Shown here one piece after another: positions 8,661 to 17,202 of a stretch of 64,000 nucleotides of DNA. The DNA lies in contig CAKTOF010000003.1 of NCBI GenBank assembly GCA_934589675.1, positions 62,001-126,000 of the forward strand, given 5' to 3'. The position numbers and the translations under genes were made by a program. Every line of letters starts with the position of its first letter. Within the stretch, counting starts at the first letter, position 1. The notes beneath the pieces were generated by a model that saw nothing but the letters and a program-made list of their open reading frames with translations, searched no databases and was not told the DNA's origin. The DNA is from an uncultured Oscillospiraceae bacterium. GTDB taxonomy: Bacteria > Bacillota > Clostridia > Oscillospirales > Oscillospiraceae.

Positions 8661-9151
8661 TCGCTCTTTCCCTCCAGAATGTCGCGCGCAAGCGGCGTCA
8701 GAACAGCGCCCGGCGGCAGGGGAGCGCCCTGCGTGCGGAGCCGGCGCGCATTCTCGGCCGTTACGATGTGCCGCGCATCCGCACCGGGCAGCGGCTTTGC
8801 GCCAAGCTGGCGCAGCAGCCGCTCGCCGGAGTGCAGCTTGCCTAAAAGCGCGCGGGCGCGGCTGGCTCGATGGACGCGGCTCGGCAGCTGCGCTTCGTCA
8901 AAATAGACCGGACGGCCATCCAAAAGCGCCGTGAGCACGCGGTCGTCCGATAAGGTCAGATAAAATCCTGGCCCCGCCCCGCCGATGACGACGGCGTCAT
9001 ACGGCGCGCAGTCGACGAGCGCAAAGCCGGTCTCCTGCGCGGGCGGGCTTCCGATGAGCAGCGCGCGCGGCGCGCCCTCGCGCGCCGGTGCGATGCGGGC
9101 AAGCACCGCGTCCGTCACGGCGCGGACGAGCGCCTCGTCCGGCCTATCCAT
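8657..9151 (-). CDS. Microcompartment-associated flavoprotein-like protein of unknown role
   Basis: This 164-residue protein sits between eutT and eutN. It begins with a short amphipathic helix (MDRPDEALVRAVTDAVLARI) of the kind that targets enzymes to microcompartments. It continues with an alpha/beta fold: ALLIGSPP, YDAVVIGGAGPGF and ALLDGRPVYFDEAQL, then a helical C-terminus. The pattern 'dG-x-PVY, helix, YE/GERLLRQLG' recalls flavoprotein-fold proteins found in clostridial eut and glycyl-radical loci, but I see no certain cofactor motif. The ATG overlaps the end of eutT; an upstream in-frame start is inside eutT and is rejected. It is not PduL: the PduL metal-binding histidines are absent. 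Confidence 0.7.
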   Translation of the reverse strand: MDRPDEALVRAVTDAVLARIAPAREGAPRALLIGSPPAQETGFALVDCAPYDAVVIGGAGPGFYLTLSDDRVLTALLDGRPVYFDEAQLPSRVHRASRARALLGKLHSGERLLRQLGAKPLPGADARHIVTAENARRLRTQGAPLPPGAVLTPLARDILEGKSE

Positions 9152-9869
9152 GGCCGTACCGCCCGGCCTTGAGCCGGCACATCTGGATCCAGCACAGGCT
9201 CGACAGGCGGTTGAGCCAGAGAATGATGTCGTCCCGCGTAAGTGCGCCGTTTTCGTCGCGGAACGAGCGGTAGGCGGCAAGCTCCGTTTCGCGCACGGCC
9301 GTGCGGACAAGGTTGAGCTCCAGCAGGACGCGCGGATCCGTCGACGCGGGCATGAAATGCGCCTGACCGCAGTGCTTTTCCGGATGGTGGCTGTGCTCGC
9401 GCAGCTCGTCGGGCGTCAGGCCGCACAGCGTCTCGCGCGTGAGCGTGCGGCCGAGCACATCGCACGGGATCAGATCGCGCACGAGCGCGAGCATCTCCCC
9501 GAGCTCGCCGGAAAGCGCGCAAAGCCCCACTGCGTCCGCGCTGTTCTGGCACAGCAGAAGCTGCGCCTCGAGCGCGTCGATCTTCCCGCGAAAGGCGATG
9601 CGCGGGTGATCCTTGAACACGAGCACGTTTTCGTACAAATGCGTCATATGCTCGGGCTTTTCGGTCAGTGTCGCGCCGAAGAGCGTGCGGTAGACCTGCT
9701 TTTCCTCCGGCACGCCGGAGGTGTCGGATGCGACAATCGGGATGTGCCGGTGGTCGAGATAGTCGCGCGCCGACGGCGTCAGGCGGTCGCCCTTTGCAAG
9801 GTACAAAACGCGCTCGCCGTCACGCACGCGCACGTTGGCCTGCACATCGCGCTCGGTCAGAAGCGCCAT
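9144..9869 (-). CDS. eutT: Ethanolamine utilisation cob(I)alamin adenosyltransferase EutT
   Basis: EutT makes adenosylcobalamin, the cofactor of ethanolamine ammonia-lyase, from ATP and cobalamin. The 241-residue protein has the EutT signature block HHPEKHCGQAHFMP (about residues 180-193) and the N-terminal RVLYLAKGDRLTPSARDYL. A Cys-containing stretch (LLLCQNSADAVGLC) lies in the middle. The start ATG follows eutM by two bases. Its presence in the operon means the lyase has a dedicated cofactor supply. Confidence 0.9.
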   Translation of the reverse strand: MALLTERDVQANVRVRDGERVLYLAKGDRLTPSARDYLDHRHIPIVASDTSGVPEEKQVYRTLFGATLTEKPEHMTHLYENVLVFKDHPRIAFRGKIDALEAQLLLCQNSADAVGLCALSGELGEMLALVRDLIPCDVLGRTLTRETLCGLTPDELREHSHHPEKHCGQAHFMPASTDPRVLLELNLVRTAVRETELAAYRSFRDENGALTRDDIILWLNRLSSLCWIQMCRLKAGRYGHG

Positions 9870-9871
9870 GC

Positions 9872-10171
9872 TTATTCGCCTGCCGGGATGTCTCGGCCGT
9901 GCGGCAGAATGGCGTCGACCTCCGAGTGCGGCCGCGGGATGACGTGGACGGACAGCAGCTCGCCGACCTTTTCGGCGGCCGCCGCGCCGGCGTCCGTCGC
10001 GCTTTTGACCGCGCCGACGTCGCCGCGGACCATGACGGTCACAAGGCCGCCGCCGACCTGCTCCTTGCCGACGAGCTGGACGTTTGCGGCCTTGACCATG
10101 GCGTCGGCCGCCTCGATGGCCCCGACGAGGCCGCGTGTTTCGATCATGCCGAGTGCATTCGTGTTTGTCAT
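9872..10171 (-). CDS. eutM: Hexameric microcompartment shell protein EutM
   Basis: This 99-residue protein has a single BMC domain of the PduA/EutM type, with the family start ALGMIETRGLVGAIEAADAM, the KAANVQLVGKEQVGGG strand-loop and the pore-lining segment that precedes VRGDVGAV. Hexamers tile the facets of the shell. The ribosome site is AGGAGCG. It is the only single-domain hexamer gene in the operon. Confidence 0.96.
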   Translation of the reverse strand: MTNTNALGMIETRGLVGAIEAADAMVKAANVQLVGKEQVGGGLVTVMVRGDVGAVKSATDAGAAAAEKVGELLSVHVIPRPHSEVDAILPHGRDIPAGE

Positions 10172-10183
10172 GAAAATCGCTCC

Positions 10184-11650
10184 TTAACGAAGTTTTTCAA
10201 GGATCCGGTCGGTGAGATAGGCGACCAGCTCCTCAGAGATCACAGGCTGCGGCGCATCCGCAGCTTTGGCCTTAGTATGCCCTGCGTACGAGATGCTATC
10301 CCGAAGACCCCATGCGATGCGGCGGATGTTGATGAGATCGAGCGGTCCGATGTTATTCGACGACGAGCTGCCGCCCACCGCGCCGCAGCCGAGCGTCAGC
10401 GCCGGGAAGAGCCCCGTCGTCGCGCCGACGCCGCCAAGCGCGCCCGGCGTATTGACGAGCACGCGCGAGACCGGAACGGCCGCGGCGAATTTGTCTACCG
10501 CCGCGCGATCCTCCGTGTGGATGCAGAACGTGTGGCCGCTGCCTTCAAAGCGCAGGATCTCACAGCAGCGTTGAAGCGCAGCTTCTTCGTCCTGCTCGAC
10601 GTAGAGCGCGAGGATCGGGCAGAGCTTTTCGTGTGCGTAGGGGTATTGCGCGCCGACGTGGCTCTCCCGCGCGACGAGCACGCTCGTGTCCTCCGGCACA
10701 CGCGTCAGGCCGGCCATCTGCGCGATGCGGTGCGCGCTTTTTCCGACGATGGCCGGGTTCATCGTCCCGTTTGCGCGCAGGATAAACCCGGAGAGCGACT
10801 TTGCCTCCTGGTCGGACAAAACACAGGCCTTCTGCGCCTTGAGCGCGCGCAGCACGGCGTCCTCGAGCGCGCGGACGATGACGATGCTCTGCTCGGAGGC
10901 GCAGACCGTGCCGTTATCGAACGTCTTGGAGGCGATGATGCGCCGGATCGCACCGGGGACATCCGCGCTCGGATGGATATAGGCCGGCCCGTTGCCCGCG
11001 CCGACGCCGATGGCAGGCGTTCCGGAGGAGTAGGCGGCGCGCACCATGGCGCTGCCGCCGGTGGCCAGAATGAGCCGGACGGCCGGATGGTGCATGAGCT
11101 CGCTGACGGCGTCCATCGTCGGCTCGGTGATGGCCGAAATGGCTCCGTCCGGGCAGCCGGCCGCTTTCGCGGCCTGCATGGCAAGCTCTGCCGCCCGCAC
11201 CGTGCACTTTGCGGCGTTCGGGTGCGGCGAAAACACGATGGCGTTCCCGCTTTTGATCGAGATGAGCGATTTATAGAAAACGGACGACGTCGGGTTGGTC
11301 GACGGGACGATGCCTGCAATGACGCCGACGGGAACGCCGATGTCCATCGTCCTTTTTTCGTGATCCTCCGCGAGACGGCCGACGCACGTCATGCCGCGGA
11401 TCGCGGACATGACGCCTTCGCAGGCAAATTGGTTTTTCAGCGCTTTGTCCTCCGGCTTGCCGAAGCCCGTCTCCTCGTGTGCCATTCGGCCGAGCTCCTC
11501 CGCGTGCTCCATGCCGCACGCGGCAATGGCCTCGCAGATGCGGTCGAGCTGATCCTGCGAAAACGCGGCGAGCGTCTCCTGCGCACTGCGCGCCGCTTCC
11601 GCGAGAATGCGCACCTGCTGGCGCGAGCGAAGATCTTTGTCAAGTTCCAT
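10184..11650 (-). CDS. eutE: CoA-acylating acetaldehyde dehydrogenase EutE
   Basis: EutE oxidises acetaldehyde from ethanolamine to acetyl-CoA with NAD inside the microcompartment. The 488 residues match the family, with the catalytic cysteine in TFDNGTVCASEQS and the nucleotide-binding VPVGVIAGIVPSTNPTS. The N-terminal 20 residues (LRSRQQVRILAEAARSAQ) form a helix followed by a linker, typical of encapsulation tags. It is preceded by AAGGAGGGC. The NADH produced would be re-oxidised by the EutG alcohol dehydrogenase of the same operon. Confidence 0.96.
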   Translation of the reverse strand: MELDKDLRSRQQVRILAEAARSAQETLAAFSQDQLDRICEAIAACGMEHAEELGRMAHEETGFGKPEDKALKNQFACEGVMSAIRGMTCVGRLAEDHEKRTMDIGVPVGVIAGIVPSTNPTSSVFYKSLISIKSGNAIVFSPHPNAAKCTVRAAELAMQAAKAAGCPDGAISAITEPTMDAVSELMHHPAVRLILATGGSAMVRAAYSSGTPAIGVGAGNGPAYIHPSADVPGAIRRIIASKTFDNGTVCASEQSIVIVRALEDAVLRALKAQKACVLSDQEAKSLSGFILRANGTMNPAIVGKSAHRIAQMAGLTRVPEDTSVLVARESHVGAQYPYAHEKLCPILALYVEQDEEAALQRCCEILRFEGSGHTFCIHTEDRAAVDKFAAAVPVSRVLVNTPGALGGVGATTGLFPALTLGCGAVGGSSSSNNIGPLDLINIRRIAWGLRDSISYAGHTKAKAADAPQPVISEELVAYLTDRILEKLR

Positions 11651-11662
11651 GCTTGCCCTCCT

Positions 11663-12313
11663 TTACTGCAGCGGCGCTGCCGCGACGGCTTGCACCGCAT
11701 CGGAAAACGCCTCGCACGCGGCCAGGCATGCCGACTGCGTGCCTGTGAGCAGCCCGCCGGCGAAGTTCGTCTCGCTCGGCGGCGCAAAAAATGTGGTCAT
11801 CTCGACGTCGGACGCCTTGAGCGCCGCGTCGAGCGCAAAAACCGCCGGCACGGGAGGGGCGATGAGATAGGCAAGCGCCTGCCCCTGCGGGATGCCGGCC
11901 AGCGCGGACAAATAAGCACCCGTGGCCGAGACGCAGTGCGCAAGATACACCACGCCGCCCGCGCTGTCTGCCTTGCAGAATCCGACGCCGCTGCTTAAAA
12001 ACGACAGCGCGGCGGAAAGCCCGCTTTCGACCTCGGACGGGCTGGGGCCGGCGAGAATGCCGATCACCTCGCCGGATACGGCCGTCGCTGCGCTCCCTGC
12101 GCCCGCATACAGGCTGCGCGCGTAGGCGACCGTGACGTCGGACGCCTTCGTCGCCTCGTCGAGCGCAAGATATGTCGCGTCGTCGCAGTCGGTAGAAATG
12201 AGCGCGACAGAGCGCGTTTTTTCATCCAGCTTCAGCTCGCGCGCCAGCGCGGGCGAGACGTTTGCGATGCGCTGCGTACACAGTACGTTCACGGGGATGC
12301 GTTCTCCTGTCAT
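11663..12313 (-). CDS. eutL: Trimeric tandem-BMC shell protein EutL
   Basis: The 216-residue protein has two permuted BMC domains and matches EutL in length and in segments such as LKLDEKTRSVALISTDCDD and GFCKADSAGGVVYLAHC. EutL trimers form large gated pores thought to admit bulky substrates or cofactors. The ATG overlaps the stop of eutC (ATGA), so translation is coupled. Confidence 0.95.
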   Translation of the reverse strand: MTGERIPVNVLCTQRIANVSPALARELKLDEKTRSVALISTDCDDATYLALDEATKASDVTVAYARSLYAGAGSAATAVSGEVIGILAGPSPSEVESGLSAALSFLSSGVGFCKADSAGGVVYLAHCVSATGAYLSALAGIPQGQALAYLIAPPVPAVFALDAALKASDVEMTTFFAPPSETNFAGGLLTGTQSACLAACEAFSDAVQAVAAAPLQ

Positions 12314-13206
12314 ACGGCCGCCTCCCGCAGGTCGACGCCGGACGCTTTCTTTTCCAGCATCGTGCAGATGAGATCTGCAATGTGCGCGCCCGCCTCAACG
12401 GCCGGCGTGCCCTGCGCGTGGATGTTGGATACGACGGTGCGCTTTGACTCGGCAATGCCCGGGCGCGGGCGGTAGGTGAGATAGGCGGACATGCTTTCGG
12501 CCGTCACGAGTCCCGGCCGCTCGCCGACGAGCAGGCACACAAGCTCTGCGTCCGTCGCCGCGCCGATGTCGTCCGATGCGCCGACGCGGCAGTACTGGAC
12601 AAAGAGCTTCTGCGGCAGCGTTATGCCGTGCCGGGCAAGACCCTGTTCAATGGCCGCGGCGCAGTCAATGGCGTTGGCCTCGATCGCTGCCGATGACAGC
12701 CCGTCGCCGATGACGAGCAGCACGCGCGGCGCCTTGCCGCACGTCTTGCGGATGACGGCGAGGTTTTCCTCGTCAAAGCGCCGCCCGAGGTCGGGACGGG
12801 TCAGGTACTCGTCCTTGTCGCGGCATTTGGTCTTGACAAATTGCAGATTGTTTTCCGTCCAGAACGCTTCCGGGACGTCGGAAAAGACGCTGTCCTGCGC
12901 GGCGGCGTGGTCAGCGCGCATCCGGAGCATCGTGACGGTCTTATAGCGCGGCCCTGCGCGGCCGACGCCGAGGCGCGCGGGGGTTTTCAGCTTCAATGCC
13001 AGGAATTTTTCCGGCTGCGCCGGGTTTTCGACGAGGTACTGCCGCCGCAGGTCGATCTCCGTGAGATCGGGCACGAATGCGCCGTCATCCGGCGGGGTGG
13101 GCTGCGCCTTCGGCGCCGATTCCGGCGCCGATCCGGCTGCTGCGCCCGCCTCCGGCATCGTGCGCAGCAGCTCGGCCACCATGGCGCGGAGTTCTTCTCG
13201 GTTCAT
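12310..13206 (-). CDS. eutC: Ethanolamine ammonia-lyase small subunit
   Basis: EutC pairs with EutB to form the B12-dependent lyase that converts ethanolamine to acetaldehyde and ammonia. At 298 residues it has the family cores LVIGDGLSSAAIEANA, GERPGLVTAESMSAYLTYRP and VSNIHAQGTPAVEAGAHIADL. The first 40 residues are an N-terminal helix (MNREELRAMVAELLRTM) plus an Ala/Pro/Ser linker, consistent with a microcompartment-targeting tag that is shared with EutQ. The ribosome site is AGGAGG. Confidence 0.97.
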   Translation of the reverse strand: MNREELRAMVAELLRTMPEAGAAAGSAPESAPKAQPTPPDDGAFVPDLTEIDLRRQYLVENPAQPEKFLALKLKTPARLGVGRAGPRYKTVTMLRMRADHAAAQDSVFSDVPEAFWTENNLQFVKTKCRDKDEYLTRPDLGRRFDEENLAVIRKTCGKAPRVLLVIGDGLSSAAIEANAIDCAAAIEQGLARHGITLPQKLFVQYCRVGASDDIGAATDAELVCLLVGERPGLVTAESMSAYLTYRPRPGIAESKRTVVSNIHAQGTPAVEAGAHIADLICTMLEKKASGVDLREAAV

Positions 13207-13218
13207 GTCGCTTCCTCC

Positions 13219-14583
13219 TTACGAGAGCAGAATGGAGCCGTCGCCGGCGCGCGCGGTGAGGCGGCCGCCTTCGGTAAAGCCCATTTTTTCGAGCCATGCC
13301 TGAAACTCCGGGATGGCCGTCCGCCCGAAGATCTCGCGCAGTGCGGCCGTCTCGTGGTAGCCGGTCGTCTGGTAGTTGAGCATGATGTCGTCGCCGTGCG
13401 GGATGCCCATAAAATACGTGCAGCCCGCGCTCGTGAGCAGCACGGCGAGGTTCTCAATGTCGTTCTGGTCGGCCTTCATGTGGTTGGTATAGCACGCGTC
13501 GCAGCCCATGGGCAGGCCGTGCAGCTTGCCCATGAAGTGATCCTCCAGCCCCGCGCGGATGACCTGCTTGGAGTCATAGAGGTACTCCGGGCCGATGAAG
13601 CCGACGACTGTATTGACAAGAAACGGCGAAAAATGCCGCGCAAAGCCGTAGCAGCGCGCCTCCATCGTGACCTGATCTGCGCCGAAGTGCGCCTCGCTTG
13701 ACAGCTCTGAGCCCTGACCGGTTTCAAAGTACAGGACGTTCGGCCCTGTTGCCGTGCCCTCGTGCAGGGCGATCTCGCGCGCCTCGGCGATCGTCTTGGC
13801 GGAAAAGCCGAAGGCTTCGTTGCCCTTTTCGCTGCCTGCGATGGACTGGAAGATGAGGTCGGCCGGCGCGCCGGCGCGGATGGCGTCCATCTGCGTCGTC
13901 ACATGGGCGAGAACGCACGTCTGCGTCGGGATGGCCCACTTCTCCTTCATGTCCGCAAAGCGGCGCAGGATGCGCGTGACGGACTCCACAGAGTCGTCAA
14001 CGGGATTTAAGCCGAGCACGGCGTCGCCTGCGCCGAAGCTCAAGCCCTCAGCCAGAGAGGCGAGCACGCCGTCGGGGTCATCCGTTGTATGGTTGGGCTG
14101 AAGGCGGCACGAGAGCGTGCCGGGCTGGCCGATGGTCGTGTTGCACCGGGCGGTGACGCGGATCTTCTGGGCGGCATAGATGAGGTCGAGATTGCCCATG
14201 AGCTTGGCGCACGCGGCGATCATCTCGCTCGTCAGCCCGCGTGAGATGCGCGCGATCGCGCGCGCGTCGGCCTGCTCGGAGAGCAGGTATTCGCGGAGCT
14301 CTGATACCGTCCAGTTTTGGATCTCGCCGTAGATCTTTTCGTTGACGTCGTCCTGAATGATGCGCGTGACCTCGTCCTCGTCATAGCCGACGGACGGGTT
14401 TTCGCGCAGGTCGTGCAGCGTCAGCTCAGAGAGCACGACCTTGGCCGCGACGCGCTCCTCGGCCGACTCGGCCGCAACGCCCGCCAGCTCGTCGCCGGAT
14501 TTGTACTCGTTGGCGCGCGCGAGCACGTCCTTGACGTCGCGGAATGCGTATACATGGCCGAAGAGCTTCGTTTTCAAAATCAA
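13219..14583 (-). CDS. eutB: Ethanolamine ammonia-lyase large subunit (TTG start)
   Basis: The 454-residue TIM-barrel subunit binds substrate and adenosylcobalamin. It aligns along its whole length with the family: the start M-I-LKTKLFGHVYAF, GLSFGAGDAVLGLNPV, AHVTTQMDAIRAGAP, CYTNHMKADQND and GIPHGDDIMLNYQTT. The start is taken as TTG: it lies six bases after GAGGTG and gives the family N-terminus. Continuing the frame upstream would run into eutA, and no ATG is available before residue 200. It follows eutA by 10 bases. Confidence 0.95.
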   Translation of the reverse strand: MILKTKLFGHVYAFRDVKDVLARANEYKSGDELAGVAAESAEERVAAKVVLSELTLHDLRENPSVGYDEDEVTRIIQDDVNEKIYGEIQNWTVSELREYLLSEQADARAIARISRGLTSEMIAACAKLMGNLDLIYAAQKIRVTARCNTTIGQPGTLSCRLQPNHTTDDPDGVLASLAEGLSFGAGDAVLGLNPVDDSVESVTRILRRFADMKEKWAIPTQTCVLAHVTTQMDAIRAGAPADLIFQSIAGSEKGNEAFGFSAKTIAEAREIALHEGTATGPNVLYFETGQGSELSSEAHFGADQVTMEARCYGFARHFSPFLVNTVVGFIGPEYLYDSKQVIRAGLEDHFMGKLHGLPMGCDACYTNHMKADQNDIENLAVLLTSAGCTYFMGIPHGDDIMLNYQTTGYHETAALREIFGRTAIPEFQAWLEKMGFTEGGRLTARAGDGSILLS

Positions 14584-14593
14584 ATCGAACACC

Positions 14594-16000
14594 TCACGAT
14601 GTAAAAATGAGCGTTTTGATGACAACGGGGACGACGGCGCCGCCGCCTGCGGGCGCGCCGATGTCGAGATACTGCCCCGTGCGAAGGCGCAGGCAGTCAA
14701 GGCAGATGAGCCCTGCGCCCGGCGGCAGGAGCGCGAGCAGGCACGAGCCGAGCGCCTTGGCAAGGTCATGCTCTGCGACGACGCACAGTGGGTTTCCCTG
14801 CAGGACATACTCCCGCGTGCCGCGCGCAATGGCGTCCGCAAGCGCCTGCACATCAGAAAAGCGCGGCCGCTCCATGCCGGTCAGCGCGAGCGCGGCAGGG
14901 GAGAACCGGCCGCTCTCCATGTGCCACATCAGTCGCTCGCCGATGCGCTCCGGCAGGCCGGGAACGTCATTCTCCGCGTCTGTCAGGTCGATGACGGGCA
15001 GGTTTTTCAGCGGAAATTCAACGCCGCTGTAGGAAATGGTGCTGCCGGAGACGTCCACGGCGTGCGCGCCGGCGCCGATGACGGTCGCGCGGATGGTCTC
15101 CGCTCCGCGGATGTGCGGGGCGGCAAAGAGCGGCGATGCGGCGATGGCGCGTCCGAGCAGGACGCCGATGTCGCCGTAGGCAAACGGATCGTCCGGGCCT
15201 GCGTCGTAGATGAGGTCGGCCACGCCGCCGGAGAAGCAGAACACGGGCTTTACCCCGGCAAGGTCGATGCCGCCCGTTGTGAGATAGTGCCGGAAAACCT
15301 CCCCGCGCGGGGCAAGCCCTGCGGACTCGCAAAGCGCCTGTACGAGATCGTCCACGACGGACGCGAGGTCGGCCTCCGTAACATGGCCGCCGACGGCGAT
15401 GCGCGTCCGCCCGGCGAGGACGGGCGAAACGTAGGTGACGCTTCCGTCCGGCGCAAGCTTGATGAGCCGGCCGCCGACGTTCATGCAGCCTGCGCCGCGA
15501 AGCGCACCGCAGTCAAAGAGCGCGAGGTTGCTCGTCCCGCCGCCGATGTCAAAGTTCAGAACGGCGCACGCGTGTGCTTCCGAGTACGTGTCCGCGCCCG
15601 CGCCGCGCGCGGCGAGGACGCTCTCAAGATCCGGCCCTGCCGTCGCGACGACAAAATCGCCCGCAAAGCCGGAAAGCGCTGAGAGAACCTGCTGCGCGTT
15701 GGCTTTTCGTGCCGTCTCACCTGTGATGATGACGGCACCGGTCGCAACGTCGCCGCGCGCAACGCCCGCGCTCGCATATTCGAGCGCGACGATGTCCCGC
15801 ACGCCGTCCGCGTCGATCTCCGAGTCTGAGACCAGCGGCGTGAAGTGGACGGCGCTGCGGTAGACGACCTCTTTTTCCGTGATGGAAAAGCGCGGGACGG
15901 TGAACGATGAGGCGCGGTTTTCCAGCGTCAGACGCGAGAAGATGAGCTGCGTCGTGCTCGTGCCGATGTCGATGCCGACAGAGAGCAGCTGCTCCTTCAT
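14594..16000 (-). CDS. eutA: Ethanolamine ammonia-lyase reactivating factor EutA
   Basis: EutA is an actin/Hsp70-fold ATPase that releases damaged cobalamin from the lyase so that it can be recharged. The 468 residues show the phosphate-1 loop VGIDIGTSTTQL at the start and a second glycine-rich loop NFDIGGGTSNLALFD in the middle. The ATG overlaps the stop of eutG (ATGA). The gene precedes eutB, the enzyme it services. Confidence 0.95.
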   Translation of the reverse strand: MKEQLLSVGIDIGTSTTQLIFSRLTLENRASSFTVPRFSITEKEVVYRSAVHFTPLVSDSEIDADGVRDIVALEYASAGVARGDVATGAVIITGETARKANAQQVLSALSGFAGDFVVATAGPDLESVLAARGAGADTYSEAHACAVLNFDIGGGTSNLALFDCGALRGAGCMNVGGRLIKLAPDGSVTYVSPVLAGRTRIAVGGHVTEADLASVVDDLVQALCESAGLAPRGEVFRHYLTTGGIDLAGVKPVFCFSGGVADLIYDAGPDDPFAYGDIGVLLGRAIAASPLFAAPHIRGAETIRATVIGAGAHAVDVSGSTISYSGVEFPLKNLPVIDLTDAENDVPGLPERIGERLMWHMESGRFSPAALALTGMERPRFSDVQALADAIARGTREYVLQGNPLCVVAEHDLAKALGSCLLALLPPGAGLICLDCLRLRTGQYLDIGAPAGGGAVVPVVIKTLIFTS

Positions 16001-17070
16001 GCCGACACCTCGCGCACGATGGCTGCCAGATCATCCAGGGAGAAGCGAACGGGACTTGTCCGGATGCAGCGGTCGTCAAGCGCGGCGCGGCAGAGATCGT
16101 CCATAGCGCCGTCGAGCGCGGCCGGATCGATGCCGGCCTGCGCGAGCGTCTCCGGCAGGCAAAGCTGCACGCGAAGGCGGCGCAGCCCCGAGAGCAGATT
16201 GCGCAGCCGCAGCGTGTCCGTCGATCCCGCGACGCCGGCTGCGCGGGCGAGGTCGCTGTATGCTCCGGCACACGCGGGCGCGCAGCGCGCCATGACGGCC
16301 GGGAGCAGCACGGCATTGAGCCGCCCGTGCGCAACATGGAACCGCCCGCCGAGCGCATGGCTGAGCGCATGACACGCGCCGAGCCCCGCGCTGTTGAACG
16401 CGATGCCGGCCAGACACGAGGCCTCATGGATCTGTCCGCGGACGGACGTTTCGCCGCGAAACGAGCGCTCAAGAAGCCGGTATGCCGTCGAAAACGCGCC
16501 GCAGGCGAGCGCCGTGGACGCTTTTGATGCGCCCGTTGCCGCGGCGGCCTCGGCGCAGTGCGAGAGCAGGTCAAATCCCGCGTCGGCCACGAGCGCAGGA
16601 GGCAGCGACCGGACAAGCGCCTCATCCAGCACAGCCGCGTCCGGCGCGAGCGCGTCGTCGACCAGCGCGAGCTTCGTCCTGCCGCTTGTGATGATGGCAA
16701 ATGTCGTGACCTCGCTGCCTGTTCCGGACGTGGTCGGAACCGCGATGAGCGGGAGCTCGCGCCCGGACGCATAGCGCATGGCTTTGGCGCAGTCCATGGG
16801 GCTCCCGCCGCCGAGCGCGATGAGCACATCCGGCGAAAACGCCTCCATCGCGGCAACGCCGCGCGCGACGGTCTCCACATCCGGATCCGGCCGGACGTCG
16901 CCGTATACGCGCACCTCGGCGTCCGGAATGCGCCCGCCGACGGCCTCTGCCGTCCCATTTTCAGCAAAAAAAGCGTCCGTTACGACAAGCGCGCGATGAT
17001 AGGGAAGTGTTTCGAGATAGCCGAGCGCATCCGTGCCGGAGAATACGCGCGTGTGACAGGAAAATCCGTT
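15997..17070 (-). CDS. eutG: Iron-type alcohol dehydrogenase EutG (probable TTG start)
   Basis: This group III alcohol dehydrogenase would reduce acetaldehyde to ethanol and recycle NAD inside the microcompartment. The cofactor loop is LIALGGGSPMDCAKA; the iron ligands are the Asp and His of DAGFDLLSHCAEA and the two His of ALSHALGGRFHVAHG. A TTG start nine bases after AAGGTGG gives 357 residues and a natural N-terminus (NGFSCHTRVFSGTDAL). An in-frame frame extends further upstream but through the intergenic promoter region. It is the first gene of the operon. EutG rather than another iron ADH is inferred from position. Confidence 0.85.
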   Translation of the reverse strand, partial: NGFSCHTRVFSGTDALGYLETLPYHRALVVTDAFFAENGTAEAVGGRIPDAEVRVYGDVRPDPDVETVARGVAAMEAFSPDVLIALGGGSPMDCAKAMRYASGRELPLIAVPTTSGTGSEVTTFAIITSGRTKLALVDDALAPDAAVLDEALVRSLPPALVADAGFDLLSHCAEAAAATGASKASTALACGAFSTAYRLLERSFRGETSVRGQIHEASCLAGIAFNSAGLGACHALSHALGGRFHVAHGRLNAVLLPAVMARCAPACAGAYSDLARAAGVAGSTDTLRLRNLLSGLRRLRVQLCLPETLAQAGIDPAALDGAMDDLCRAALDDRCIRTSPVRFSLDDLAAIVREVSA

Positions 17071-17124
17071 CAAAGCATCCACCACCTTGTGGCGATAGTA
17101 TTTCCGGGGCAGCCAAAATAATTC

Positions 17125-17153
17125 TTTACACGAGGTCGAAACATGATTAAAAT
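17125..17153 (+). promoter_or_regulatory. Promoter of the beta-helix protein gene
   Basis: TTTACA, 17 bases, TAAAAT on the plus strand in the divergent region between the eut operon and the beta-helix gene. I see no convincing promoter for eutG in the same gap and no cobalamin riboswitch. Confidence 0.65.
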
Positions 17154-17202
17154 AATAACTGGTTGAAGGAAATCCGCTTGCAAACAATGAAGGAGGAAAC
17201 CC

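Noticed and set aside
8657..9151. PduL-type phosphotransacylase
   Set aside because: The metal-binding histidine motifs of PduL are absent, and the fold pattern is of a flavoprotein type.
7238..11998. Very long open frames on the plus strand opposite the eut genes
   Set aside because: They mirror the codon structure of eutH, eutE and eutL, have low-complexity Arg/Ala/Glu translations and no ribosome site; the high GC content makes such shadow frames expected.
17071..17202. Cobalamin riboswitch or EutV-type antiterminator ahead of eutG
   Set aside because: The gap is too short for the aptamer and shows none of its conserved blocks or paired hairpins.
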